DNA of 64,000 nt from Opimibacter sp041746735 (GTDB lineage: Bacteria; Bacteroidota; Bacteroidia; Chitinophagales; Saprospiraceae), in the NCBI GenBank assembly GCA_041746735.1, contig JBGTGP010000010.1, positions 1 to 64,000 of the forward strand. Reading direction: 5' to 3'. The notes under the pieces were generated by a model that worked only from the letters and a program-made list of their open reading frames with translations, made no database searches and was not told where the DNA came from. Shown piece after piece: positions 33,994 to 42,164 of the stretch. The translations under genes and the position numbers were made by a program. Within the stretch, counting starts at the first letter, position 1, and each line of letters begins with the position of its first letter.

Positions 33994-34240
33994 TGACTGA
34001 AAGATGCCAGAGCAGCAGATGCCAGATGCCAGACTAGAGGATGCCTGATGGCACAGATGCCAGAGTAGGAGATGTTTCTTTTTAGATGCCAGAGCATAAG
34101 CTGTCAGATGCCGCAAGGCGGAATGGCTGAGAGATGCCTGTCTTGGCATCTACCAGCCGCACATCTGGCATCCCCCAATCCCCACATCTGGTATCTGGCA
34201 TCTCCTGCTCTGGCATCTGGCATCTCCCATCCCCCCACCT
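33994..34240. repeat. AGATGCCAG direct and inverted short repeats
   Basis: Many copies of AGATGCCAGA (from 33994) are followed by the reverse complement TCTGGCATCT (to about 34226), so the region could fold as a long imperfect hairpin. It fills the gap between the POT transporter and the M42 peptidase and holds no gene. Confidence 0.8.
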
Positions 34241-34258
34241 AAGAATACCCACCTCGGT

Positions 34259-34266
34259 TATCTTTA
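34259..34266 (+). promoter_or_regulatory. -7-like box TATCTTTA four bases before M42 peptidase
   Basis: TATCTTTA has one mismatch to TAnnTTTG. The spacer CACC leads directly to the ATG at 34271. It shares the 4-bp spacing seen at four other genes in the window. Confidence 0.4.
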
Positions 34267-34270
34267 CACC

Positions 34271-35317
34271 ATGATTGATTTTCCTCTGCTAAAAAAGATA
34301 TCCGAAACCCCCGGCGCACCAGGATTTGAACGACAGATACGAGAGCTGATCAAATCTGAAATCGCTGATCTAGTAGATGAGATCCAGATTGATTCAATGG
34401 GATCGCTCATCGGTATCCGTAAAGGCCGTGAGCCCAAAAAGGCCATGGTGGCAGCTCACATGGATGAGATCAGTTTTATGGTCACGCATATTGATGATGA
34501 GGGCTTTATCCGATTCCATCCACTGGGGGGATTTGATCCCAAAACGCTGACCGCGCAACGAGTGATCGTGCATGGACGCGAAGACATTATGGGCGTCATG
34601 GGTAGCAAACCTATCCACCTGATGACATCGGAGGAGAAGAACAAGAATCCCCAAATCCGGGATTATTTTATTGATACCGGCCGACCCACAGATCAGGTCA
34701 GACAACTTGTGGAGATTGGCGATCCCATCACCCGTGAGCGCGATCTCATCCTGATGGGAGATTGTATCAACGGCAAATCACTGGACAATCGGGTCTCCGT
34801 GTATATACTCATCGAAGTGCTCCGACTGTTGAAAGGAAAGACATTACCCTATGATTTTTATGCAGCCTTTACGGTCCAGGAAGAAGTGGGGTTGCGGGGC
34901 GCTTTCAATGCCGCCGGTCATATCGATCCTGATTTTGGCATCGGCCTGGATGTCACCATCGCCTTCGATACACCCGGAGCCATGCCGCACGAAATGGTCA
35001 CAAGACTGGGCAAGGGCACCGCGATCAAAATCCTCGATGGCTCTGTGATCTGTGATACGCGGATGACCTCTTACATGAAAAGCACGGCCACTCAACATGA
35101 TATTCCCTACCAATTGGAAATATTGCCTGGCGGCGGAACAGACACCGGTCCTCTGCAAAGACAGGGTATGCAGGGATCAATTGCAGGCGCCATATCTATT
35201 CCGCTCCGACATGTGCACCAAAGCATTGAGATGGCCCATGTGCAGGACATCAACTCCTCTGTAGACCTGCTCACAGCGGTTGTACTTGAACTGGATACCT
35301 GGAACTGGAATCTATAA
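34271..35317 (+). CDS. M42 family metallopeptidase
   Basis: This dinuclear zinc aminopeptidase has the tetrahedral aminopeptidase/glutamyl aminopeptidase fold. Metal and catalytic residues are seen in MVAAHMDEISFMV, SLDNRVSVYI, FTVQEEVGLRGAFNA (catalytic Glu pair), GLDVTIAFDTPG and IPLRHVHQSIEM. Length 348 is normal. It is probably cytosolic and cuts short peptides, which would fit next to the POT peptide importer. It is followed by phhB after 10 bp. Confidence 0.92.
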   Translation: MIDFPLLKKISETPGAPGFERQIRELIKSEIADLVDEIQIDSMGSLIGIRKGREPKKAMVAAHMDEISFMVTHIDDEGFIRFHPLGGFDPKTLTAQRVIVHGREDIMGVMGSKPIHLMTSEEKNKNPQIRDYFIDTGRPTDQVRQLVEIGDPITRERDLILMGDCINGKSLDNRVSVYILIEVLRLLKGKTLPYDFYAAFTVQEEVGLRGAFNAAGHIDPDFGIGLDVTIAFDTPGAMPHEMVTRLGKGTAIKILDGSVICDTRMTSYMKSTATQHDIPYQLEILPGGGTDTGPLQRQGMQGSIAGAISIPLRHVHQSIEMAHVQDINSSVDLLTAVVLELDTWNWNL

Positions 35318-35327
35318 AACTTTAGAC

Positions 35328-35582
35328 ATGGAATGGAAGGAGGAAAATAATAAACTGGTGGCCGAACTGGTCTTTGAGGACTTTTCCCAGGCCTGGGCTT
35401 TTTTGACGGAAGTTGCGATTTTGTCAGAACGCAAAAATCACCATCCGGAGTGGACCAATATCTGGAACACGGTACGAATATCGCTCAGTACGCATGACGC
35501 CGGCGGGATCGTGACAGAGAAAGACCGCAAACTGGCCGACAGCATCAGCAAGATTTACGAGCGGTATCAGAATCGATTTTAA
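35328..35582 (+). CDS. Pterin-4a-carbinolamine dehydratase (PhhB/DCoH-like)
   Basis: The ATG at 35328 encodes 84 residues with the family motif ERKNHHPEW, whose histidines form the active site that dehydrates 4a-hydroxytetrahydrobiopterin. No aromatic amino-acid hydroxylase is in the window, so its physiological role may be in pterin recycling or moonlighting. The stop overlaps the next start (TAATG). Confidence 0.87.
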   Translation: MEWKEENNKLVAELVFEDFSQAWAFLTEVAILSERKNHHPEWTNIWNTVRISLSTHDAGGIVTEKDRKLADSISKIYERYQNRF

Positions 35583-36733
35583 TGCCGCTGGACAGTAAGC
35601 TGCCGGATGTAGGGACTACGATCTTCACCGTAATGTCCCAGCTTGCCGCCAGACATGGGGCGATCAATCTTTCGCAGGGTTTTCCTGATTTTGAGACCGA
35701 TCCCCGACTCATCGACCTGGTCGCCGACGCCATGAAATCGGGGCAGAATCAATATGCACCCATGCCCGGTCTACCCGAACTCAATACCGCGATAGCCGTT
35801 AAACTCGCAAGTGATTATGGCTGGATGCCTGATCCCGAAACCGAGATCACGGTCACGGCAGGAGGTACCCAGGCGCTCTACTCCATTATTGGCGCTGTGA
35901 TCAGCCCTGGTGATGAGGTGATCATTCTGGAACCCAGCTACGACAGTTATATTCCATCCGTTCGTTCGTTTGGCGGTATGTGCCGGACAGTTCCCCTTCA
36001 ACCACCTGCATACAAAGTCGATTGGGAGGCGGTAGAAGCGTTAGTATCTCCAAAGACTAAACTCATCATGATCAATACACCGCACAATCCTTGCGGTGTG
36101 GTATTGGAGGAAGAGGATCTCCGCCAATTGGAGCAAATCATACTCCGGCATGACCTGTATCTCATCAGCGATGAGGTCTATGAGCATATCATTTTTGACG
36201 GACGTCAGCATCAGTCGGTCCTCCGCTATCCGGAACTGTACCGGCGCTCATTTGTTGTTTTCTCTTTTGGAAAAAGTCTGCATGTTACGGGTTGGAAAAC
36301 AGGTTATGTCATCGCTCCACCTGACCTGACGGCAGAACTTCGAAAGATTCATCAGTTCAATGTTTTTTCAGCTAACCGACCTATGCAGTATGCTATCGCC
36401 CGGTATATTCTGGATCATGCTGACTTTAAAGCACTGGCAACCTTTTACCAGCGGAAACGGGACTTGTTTGTCAGCCTGATGGAAGGCGTTCCGCTTCGCT
36501 TTTTGCCATGCCACGGAAGTTACTTTATACTGGCTGATTACAGTGAAGTGTCTGTAGCTGATGACCATTCATTTGCAAGTCAGTTGACGATGGAGGGTGG
36601 CGTGGCTACTATTCCGTTGAGCCCATTTTACAAAGAGGGCAGTCAGGAGAAAATCCTTCGCTTTTGTTTCGCGAAAAAAGAAGAGACGCTTGTACAAGCG
36701 GCGGGAAGGTTAGAACGATATTTTAGCCGCTGA
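35582..36733 (+). CDS. Class I/II aminotransferase, methionine aminotransferase-like
   Basis: This PLP enzyme of 383 residues resembles YbdL/MtnE and kynurenine aminotransferase: INLSQGFPDFETDPRLIDLV at the N-terminus, NQYAPMPGLPELN, NTPHNPCGVV, ISDEVYEHIIF and the PLP lysine in SFGKSLHVTGWKTGYV. Likely donors are methionine or aromatic amino acids. Its first base is the last base of the phhB stop, so M42, phhB and this gene form one unit concerned with peptide and amino-acid use. Confidence 0.88.
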   Translation: MPLDSKLPDVGTTIFTVMSQLAARHGAINLSQGFPDFETDPRLIDLVADAMKSGQNQYAPMPGLPELNTAIAVKLASDYGWMPDPETEITVTAGGTQALYSIIGAVISPGDEVIILEPSYDSYIPSVRSFGGMCRTVPLQPPAYKVDWEAVEALVSPKTKLIMINTPHNPCGVVLEEEDLRQLEQIILRHDLYLISDEVYEHIIFDGRQHQSVLRYPELYRRSFVVFSFGKSLHVTGWKTGYVIAPPDLTAELRKIHQFNVFSANRPMQYAIARYILDHADFKALATFYQRKRDLFVSLMEGVPLRFLPCHGSYFILADYSEVSVADDHSFASQLTMEGGVATIPLSPFYKEGSQEKILRFCFAKKEETLVQAAGRLERYFSR

Positions 36734-36741
36734 TGGCCCAA

Positions 36742-37233
36742 TCATTTGCGTTTCCATATCAGACTGTCAGGGGGAAAGTTTTTTTCCATAGCATCTAAAT
36801 TCGTCCGGGCCCAGGTGGTCAGTACCCCACGTTGTTCATCCGTGAGTTTGGCCTCAGGATGTAATCCAAACCAGGTGTAAGAAGGAAGAGGCATTTCTTT
36901 TTCTTGTACCATTTCGATGATCTCTTCGAATTTGTGATACTGATAGGCTGCACTGTGATTGACAAACTCCGAGAAATTGAGATGTGCTTTCCCTTCGTTG
37001 ACATGATAGGCCATCCACCAGGCGATGGGTTGTACTTTGGCATACCAGGGATACCGGGTAGAATTGGAATGGCAGTCCAAACAAGAGCTTTTCAGCAGGC
37101 CGGAGACTTCACTGGTTATAGTGTGCTTCAAATAGACGGCTTTTGTATTGTTGCTTGTCGTATTTCTTTTGGGCTGGATAAACTGGATAAGCCCTAAAAC
37201 CAGGACCAGGCCGATGAGTACTTTCTTTATCAT
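36742..37233 (-). CDS. Heme-binding domain protein (single CXXCH, membrane-anchored)
   Basis: From the ATG at 37233 the 163-residue protein has a membrane segment (VLIGLVLVLGLIQFIQP) and one c-type heme motif, CLDCH at residues 51-55. The downstream pattern (YPWYAKVQPIAWWMAYHVNEGKAHLNFSEF) is typical of the Haem_bd family of Bacteroidota. It should be a periplasm-facing monoheme cytochrome. A TACCTTTC box lies 5 bp upstream. It is convergent with the aminotransferase gene. Confidence 0.87.
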   Translation of the reverse strand: MIKKVLIGLVLVLGLIQFIQPKRNTTSNNTKAVYLKHTITSEVSGLLKSSCLDCHSNSTRYPWYAKVQPIAWWMAYHVNEGKAHLNFSEFVNHSAAYQYHKFEEIIEMVQEKEMPLPSYTWFGLHPEAKLTDEQRGVLTTWARTNLDAMEKNFPPDSLIWKRK

Positions 37234-37347
37234 ACTTGGAAAGGTAGTGATTTCCCGATATCCTGCAAGGGGGGGACCCAATAGATTGCTTTTCCTTCCG
37301 AAAACTTGTATATTGGTTCTTTTTATCATGATGTAAATCAAAGGGGT

Positions 37348-37560
37348 ATGAAAAAATTTGTAGGTATGTTCCTCATTCTCGTAGCACTGACTGCCGGCTA
37401 TTTGGGGATACAGCAGTTAAACAACAGTGGCGGTACGGTCAAATTTTTGGGAATGAAGATCTCCGCTGAGGATTCGTCTGCCAAACAGAAAGGGTACATC
37501 TATCTCGGACTGGCCGTTGTGGCCCTGGTGGGAGGTGTGGCCCTGATACGCAAGGAGTAA
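37348..37560 (+). CDS. Small two-pass membrane protein, 70 aa
   Basis: The ATG at 37348 encodes MKKFVGMFLILVALTAGYLG, a loop of about 30 residues (GGTVKFLGMKISAEDSSAKQ) and a second membrane segment (YIYLGLAVVALVGGVALI) ending in RKE. The frame open to 37306 adds an unlikely N-terminus. Proteins of this form are found as uncharacterised DUF3185-like or other small membrane proteins; no function is assigned. Confidence 0.65.
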   Translation: MKKFVGMFLILVALTAGYLGIQQLNNSGGTVKFLGMKISAEDSSAKQKGYIYLGLAVVALVGGVALIRKE

Positions 37561-37631
37561 CGGAAAGAACGTCCAGCTTAGAGGCTTAGTGATGCTTTGA
37601 TTAGGATACGAAATCAAAAAGCAGCATTTAT

Positions 37632-37662
37632 TTTGACAATTAGTCAAGAGATGGTATGTTTG
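37632..37662 (+). promoter_or_regulatory. Consensus promoter of tRNA-Val
   Basis: TTTG at 37632-37635 and TATGTTTG at 37655-37662 match both Bacteroidota boxes exactly with a 19-bp spacer. Transcription would start about 10 bp before the tRNA. It is the cleanest promoter in the window and calibrates the -7 boxes described elsewhere. Confidence 0.8.
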
Positions 37663-37679
37663 CATTCCTTTTTAATAAG

Positions 37680-37754
37680 GGGCGCATAGCTCAGCTGGTT
37701 CAGAGCATCTGCCTTACAAGCAGAGGGTCCGCGGTTCGAATCCGTGTGCGCCCA
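37680..37754 (+). tRNA. tRNA-Val (anticodon UAC)
   Basis: A full cloverleaf can be drawn: acceptor GGGCGCA (37680-37686) pairs with TGCGCCC (37747-37753), the anticodon stem TCTGC/GCAGA encloses loop CTTACAA with anticodon TAC at 37715-37717, and the T arm contains GTTCGAAT. The discriminator is A; CCA is not encoded (ACA follows). It is flanked by a consensus promoter and a hairpin terminator, so it is a single-gene unit. Confidence 0.97.
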
Positions 37755-37756
37755 CA

Positions 37757-37790
37757 AAACAAGGTCATCTCCGGATGGCCTTGTTTATTT
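37757..37790 (+). terminator. Terminator after tRNA-Val
   Basis: AAACAAGGTCAT, loop CTCCGG and ATGGCCTTGTTT form a 12-bp stem with one G-U pair, followed by ATTT. Confidence 0.75.
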
Positions 37791-38436
37791 CCCACTGTTT
37801 GGCACTAACGACATCTTCCAGGACTGTCAGGTGATCATAATTGAAGGCCCAGAAAACATCATCCCCATTGGCTGTTGCAACCAAAGTTCAAGTCCAAAGA
37901 CCAGATCACATGCTAACCCGTGATGTTGTGGGTGCCTTTGGAGATGTGCTTCTTATTCGCACCTATCACCACAAGCTTCACATTTCATTTTTAGTTTTTT
38001 CCATTTGCCGTTCACAGACGTCTTTCGGGAGAGAGGGGCAAATAATATCTGTAAGTAAATAAAGACACCCCTGATCGGGCGAAACTACGTTTCTCTTACC
38101 AAGGCTACTGCGCCCTAAGCGAAAGTAAACGAGAGTAAATATGAGGATCGAAAGGCTATTTCAGATATGGATATGAAGAAACTAAAAGTACGGTCGCGGG
38201 TCACGACCCAACTATACATCTTCATCATCTACTGCTTCCCACCACTTACGGGATGGCACCCCAACCCTCTAAAATCCTAAACCGCATAAGCTTTATAAAC
38301 ATCATAAACCCGAGACAGAGGCTGTCAACCTGATTCATAAGGACACCCTTCACCTTTGACCTTTTATCCTTTTCATTATGTGCCCCTGGCTATCAAATTT
38401 ATAAGTAATTTTGTCCTCATATTTACAATACAGACC
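37791..38436. other. Gene-poor stretch with possible decayed coding remnant
   Basis: I see no intact gene. On the minus strand, pieces of protein-like sequence occur in different frames: one reading ANGDDVFWAFNYDHLTVLED at about 37870-37810, ending within the tRNA terminator, and one reading KLVVIGANKKHISKGTHNIT near 37975-37915, separated by stops. This looks like an eroded gene next to a tRNA, but the pieces are short. From 38161 on, a diverged GTACGGTCG hairpin repeat (38188-38210) and CCTTTTATCC-type heptamers (38347-38378) appear. A TAATTTTG box at 38405-38412 may serve the next gene. Confidence 0.35.
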
Positions 38437-38907
38437 ATGAAAATAACCGAAGCATTGATCGACCAGATTTTAGAGCAGGGTGAAAACGGCTCACTGGATC
38501 CGTCACCTTATATGGAAAACCTGAAATACCTGATCGTCGAGGATGATGATGTCGATCTGACGGAAGAGGATCATGCCTATCTGATATTTCTCGGGACAGT
38601 CTGTCTCGAAAGCCTGAAACGCGAAGGGTTGTATAAGGATATAGAGGATGAGGATATGCTGATTGACATGGAGGAAGCCAACTGGGAAGCCCTGGAGGCC
38701 GCAGATGGTGATCTTGATGTTTTTGTTGAAAAGCTCGCTGAAGATTTTCCGGAGCAAGACTTACTTGACTTTCTGGCATTCTCTGTACTTCCGACAGACG
38801 AGGATGAAGAGGATGATGAGCCGGTGATGAGTTCAGAAGATGGTCAGATTCTGGCGTTTGTCAGGCTGAAAGCGATGCTGGATACGGTGTTGATGCCAGC
38901 CGTTTAA
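38437..38907 (+). CDS. Highly acidic hypothetical protein, 156 aa
   Basis: The ATG at 38437 gives MKITEALIDQILEQGENGSL. The 156-residue protein is very rich in Asp and Glu (for example DEDEEDDEP near 125) with no cysteine motif, signal or membrane segment. It appears to be largely helical. I recognise no family. It converges with the DAHP synthase gene, 9 bp apart. Acidic proteins like this may interact with DNA-binding or ribosomal partners, which is not tested here. Confidence 0.7.
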   Translation: MKITEALIDQILEQGENGSLDPSPYMENLKYLIVEDDDVDLTEEDHAYLIFLGTVCLESLKREGLYKDIEDEDMLIDMEEANWEALEAADGDLDVFVEKLAEDFPEQDLLDFLAFSVLPTDEDEEDDEPVMSSEDGQILAFVRLKAMLDTVLMPAV

Positions 38908-38916
38908 TCTTTATTT

Positions 38917-40029
38917 TCAGGATCCATTAGTGCTTGACGAATCTTCATCCCGGAGATGCGCCTGACGTGAAATGCTTTCCTGATGGACGGCTGAAAAGTA
39001 GTGGCTGATAAAACCTTCGCTCAGGCCGCGCTCACGACCCATATCTTTGGCTTTTTCCAGGATCTCGTTCCAGCGACCGACCTGAAATATGGAAATTTTA
39101 TTGTCCTTTTTATGTCGGCCTATCTCTTCGCTCAGTTTCATGCGACGCGCCAACAGGTTGAGCACTTCCACATCCAGATCATCAATGATATGCCGGATCT
39201 TATCCAGCCGGGCTAGAAAGGCCTCATCATCGGTGGTTTCTTTTTTAAATACAAGCTGATCGAGAAGCTGTTGATAAGCTGCCGGTGTGATTTGTTGCTG
39301 CGCATCACTCCAGGCCTTATCCGGATCACAATGCGTCTCCGTCATCAATCCGTCATAATTGAGATCCAGAGCATACTGCGCTACACTTTGCAGGTCTGCC
39401 CGATTACCACAGATATGACTGTTGTCACAAATCAGCGGGATATCCGGCATCCGACGGCGAAGCTCAATCGGAATGCCCCAGTAGGGCTCATTCCGAAACA
39501 TCGATCGGGCATAGATAGAAAAGCCTCTGTGGATGGCGGCGATGTCCCGGATACCAGCAGCCTGTACCCGCTCTATGGCTCCGATCCACAATTCGAGATC
39601 CGGATTGGTGGGATTTTTTACCATGACCGGAATATCTACGCCCTTCAGGGCATCCGCAATCTCCTGCACGGAAAATGGATTGGCAGTTGAACGGGCTCCG
39701 ATCCATAACACATCTATCCCAAATTCAAGCGCTTTTTCTACCTGATGCGCAGTGGCGACTTCGATGGTTGTCCGGAGTCCTGTTTCTTCTTTTACGCGCT
39801 TCAACCAGGGTAAGGCTACACTTCCGTTTCCTTCAAAGACACCCGGTCGGGTCCTGGGCTTCCATACCCCGGCTCTGAAGAGATCTATTCCGGATTTAGC
39901 AAGTTCACGGGCAGTGGCCATGACCTGCTCCTCCGTCTCTGCACTACAGGGGCCGGCAATTAAGAAGGGCCTGTTGTCTTTTTTCAGAATAAAGATGTTT
40001 GGAGAACCTTCTGTCTGGTTGAGGATCAT
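38917..40029 (-). CDS. Bifunctional DAHP synthase / chorismate mutase type II
   Basis: The N-terminal domain (about residues 1-265) is a KDPG-aldolase-like DAHP synthase of the AroG-beta group: FLIAGPCSAETEEQ, LFRAGVWKPRTRPGVFEGNG, VMVKNPTNPDLELWIGAIERV and GLMTETHCDPDKAWSDAQQQ. The C-terminal domain (about 275-360) is an AroQ chorismate mutase: IRHIIDDLDVEVLNLLARRMKLSEEIGRHKK. The fusion makes the first shikimate intermediate under feedback from the mutase domain, and is frequent in Bacteroidota. It may feed pabB as well as Phe/Tyr synthesis. Confidence 0.93.
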   Translation of the reverse strand: MILNQTEGSPNIFILKKDNRPFLIAGPCSAETEEQVMATARELAKSGIDLFRAGVWKPRTRPGVFEGNGSVALPWLKRVKEETGLRTTIEVATAHQVEKALEFGIDVLWIGARSTANPFSVQEIADALKGVDIPVMVKNPTNPDLELWIGAIERVQAAGIRDIAAIHRGFSIYARSMFRNEPYWGIPIELRRRMPDIPLICDNSHICGNRADLQSVAQYALDLNYDGLMTETHCDPDKAWSDAQQQITPAAYQQLLDQLVFKKETTDDEAFLARLDKIRHIIDDLDVEVLNLLARRMKLSEEIGRHKKDNKISIFQVGRWNEILEKAKDMGRERGLSEGFISHYFSAVHQESISRQAHLRDEDSSSTNGS

Positions 40030-40082
40030 GGGTAGGACGTGCGCTGAATGTCTGAGCTAAAACATAAAAGTAGTGCAATAGT

Positions 40083-40290
40083 TTGGCAGAGGTGAGTGGG
40101 CAGTGGTGAGTAGTGAGTAGTGAGTGGTGAATGGGCAGTGGGCAGTAGTGAGTAGTGAGTGGGGTGCTTCGACCCGCTTGACACATCCTCGTGCTACAGC
40201 TCAGCAACCGTGGTGAATGGGCAGTGGTGAGTGGGCGTGAGTGGGCAGTGGTGAATGGTGAGTGTGTGTGAGTGGGCAGCATGATTTAAA
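40083..40290. repeat. GTGAGTA/GTGAGTGGGCA heptamer-type repeats enclosing one 58-bp satellite unit
   Basis: Irregular runs of GTGAGTAGTGAGTGG and GTGAGTGGGCAGTG words surround one 58-bp unit at 40155-40212 that is identical to copy five of the array at 26224-26571. No gene lies between 40030 and 40337. Confidence 0.85.
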
Positions 40291-40337
40291 TTCTTACATT
40301 AGATCACGTTTTACTTCACCATTTAAAACACTTTGCC

Positions 40338-40691
40338 ATGTTCCTTCACTTAGCGCATACCCATCTTGAGGTATACAAGCAATCTTATGCATTAACGCTT
40401 GAAGCCTATAAAGTGACTAAAGTGCTACCTCCATCTGAACGATTTAATCTGATCAGCCAGATACAAAGAGCTGCTCTTTCTATCCATTTAAATATTGCTG
40501 AAGGGAGTACAAGAAAGTCCATCCAAGAGCGAAGACGGTATTATGAAATTGCCAGAGGATCGGTTGTGGAAATAGACTCAGCACTTGACATTATTGTGGG
40601 ACTGGAATATATAAATAAGCACCAGCTTGATGCACTTGGTGAATGCGTCGTTAATATATTTAAATTATTGACCGGGATGATTGCAAAATAA
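40338..40691 (+). CDS. Four-helix bundle protein (S23/IVS type)
   Basis: The 117-residue protein shows the S23 family pattern: LEVYKQSYALTLEAYKVTKVLPPSERFNLISQIQRAALSI (first half), then NIAEGSTRKSIQERRRYYEIARGS and EIDSALDIIVGLEYI. These homopentameric helical bundles were first found in intervening sequences of 23S rRNA genes but are mostly free-standing in Bacteroidota; their function is unknown. The gene sits between two heptamer repeat blocks, which is a common setting for this family near repeats. Confidence 0.88.
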   Translation: MFLHLAHTHLEVYKQSYALTLEAYKVTKVLPPSERFNLISQIQRAALSIHLNIAEGSTRKSIQERRRYYEIARGSVVEIDSALDIIVGLEYINKHQLDALGECVVNIFKLLTGMIAK

Positions 40692-40838
40692 TCCCCAGTC
40701 CACTCACCCCTGACCCCTCATTACTCACTACTCACTACTCACTACTCACTACTCACTACTCACTACTCACTATTCACTATTCACTATTCACCCCTCACCC
40801 CTCATTACTCACTACTCACTACTCACTACTCACTACTC
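40692..40838. repeat. ACTCACT heptamer tandem array
   Basis: About 18 copies of ACTCACT (variants ATTCACT, CCCTCAC) fill the gap to the stop codon of the next gene. It is the reverse complement of the repeat type on the other side of the four-helix-bundle gene, so that gene is bracketed by inverted repeat arrays. Confidence 0.9.
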
Positions 40839-42153
40839 AGCTCTTCCCCGGCACTGGCTGCGAACTCACGCCTGGCGTACGCCGGATAAACTCTTCATAG
40901 AGCAAAGTCTGTCTTGATTCAATCGGGACATTCCAACCATCAATGAAGAGGTATTTGACCTGAGAAGAAGTCTCGAACGGATCGCCCGTTGACACAAAGA
41001 GATTGGCTTTTTTTCCAGGCTCAATAGAACCAACCTGATCTGCAATACCAAAGATCTCCGCAGGTACGATCGTAATCGCCTTAAGAGCTTCTTCACGACC
41101 CATGCCATAGGCCGCGGCAAAACCAGCATTGAACGGAAGGTTGCGCACGTTTTCAGCATCGTTTGTACGGAGAGCTACTTTGACACCCGCCTGCTGCATG
41201 ATACCGGCATTCTTATAGGCCTGATCATACCGGTCCGAATCTCGTGTCGGCGTTGCCAGGACAGGCCCGGTGATGACAGGTACACCTGCCTGTGCGATGG
41301 AATCTGCCACGCGCCATCCTTCCGCTACACCGGTCAATACAGCCCTGATCTTCTTTTCCCGGATCCATCGCAAGGCAACGAGAATATCAGATTCCTTATT
41401 GACTTCGATAAAAGCCTGCATCTCACCCTTCAGGACAGGTACAAGTGCCGCCAATTCTGGATTGTAATCGGCTTTTCCCTGTGTCGCAGAGTCAATAGCC
41501 GCATACGTTTGCACACGATCCCAGGTATCATTGAGTTTTTTAAGAGCCTTGTCACTTTCTTTCTGAATGTCCTCATCGGATCTGCGGTCCCAACGGCTGC
41601 GCCGTCCGGAAGCCGGAAAGTTGATAATCATAGCCTTATGCTGACCATACATTTGCTCAGGGGAATAGCCATGCAAATGGATCAGGGCTGCCGTCCCGGG
41701 AAACAACCCACCGGCAGGATACGCAATCACAGAAGTTACCCCACTAACCCGAGTCACTGGAATAAGGACACTGTTTGGATTGACGGCGGTCAGCGCATCC
41801 ATCTCTGGTGTCAGATCACCAATCTCATCATAGTCCTGTGTCAGCGAAATGGATTCGATCTCTTGCAGCCCCAGACGTGTACCACTGTCGATCATACCGG
41901 GATAAACCGTGAGTCCTTTGCAGTCGATGACAGTAGCATCTGGTGGGATAGGCACATGCGTCCCAACGGCTTTGATGATTCCGTTTCGCAGGATGACCGT
42001 AGCATTTTCCAGCCGTCCGTTGGTGACCGTTTCTACAGCAACATTTGTAAGCGCAAAGGTGCCGAAGACAGATTTCTCAACCTGCTGACCCTGCACTGAC
42101 GAAATGATGCTCAGCCACACCAGGCTTATAAAAATGGCAATACATTTATTCAT
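40837..42153 (-). CDS. Amidohydrolase-family protein, exported, metal site lost (third in operon)
   Basis: From the ATG at 42153 (438 residues) the N-terminus MNKCIAIFISLVWLSIISSV is a signal peptide. The fold is that of imidazolonepropionase-like amidohydrolases (ATVILRNGIIKAVGTHV, VIDCKGLTVYPGMIDSGTRLG; C-terminal GSIEPGKKANLFVSTGDPF). The HxH after the first strand is replaced by SGT, the later His positions read AFIEVNKES and AVLTGVAEGW, so most metal ligands are absent; an Asp in RTNDAEN may remain. It is likely a non-catalytic partner of the next gene. Confidence 0.82.
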   Translation of the reverse strand: MNKCIAIFISLVWLSIISSVQGQQVEKSVFGTFALTNVAVETVTNGRLENATVILRNGIIKAVGTHVPIPPDATVIDCKGLTVYPGMIDSGTRLGLQEIESISLTQDYDEIGDLTPEMDALTAVNPNSVLIPVTRVSGVTSVIAYPAGGLFPGTAALIHLHGYSPEQMYGQHKAMIINFPASGRRSRWDRRSDEDIQKESDKALKKLNDTWDRVQTYAAIDSATQGKADYNPELAALVPVLKGEMQAFIEVNKESDILVALRWIREKKIRAVLTGVAEGWRVADSIAQAGVPVITGPVLATPTRDSDRYDQAYKNAGIMQQAGVKVALRTNDAENVRNLPFNAGFAAAYGMGREEALKAITIVPAEIFGIADQVGSIEPGKKANLFVSTGDPFETSSQVKYLFIDGWNVPIESRQTLLYEEFIRRTPGVSSQPVPGKS

Positions 42154-42164
42154 AGTGGTCGTTT

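Noticed and set aside
33441..34097. 218-aa minus-strand ORF opposite the POT transporter end
   Set aside because: Shadow of membrane-protein codons extended through the nonamer repeats.
37841..38062. 73-aa plus-strand ORF after tRNA-Val
   Set aside because: No motif and no promoter; the opposite strand carries more protein-like but broken sequence.
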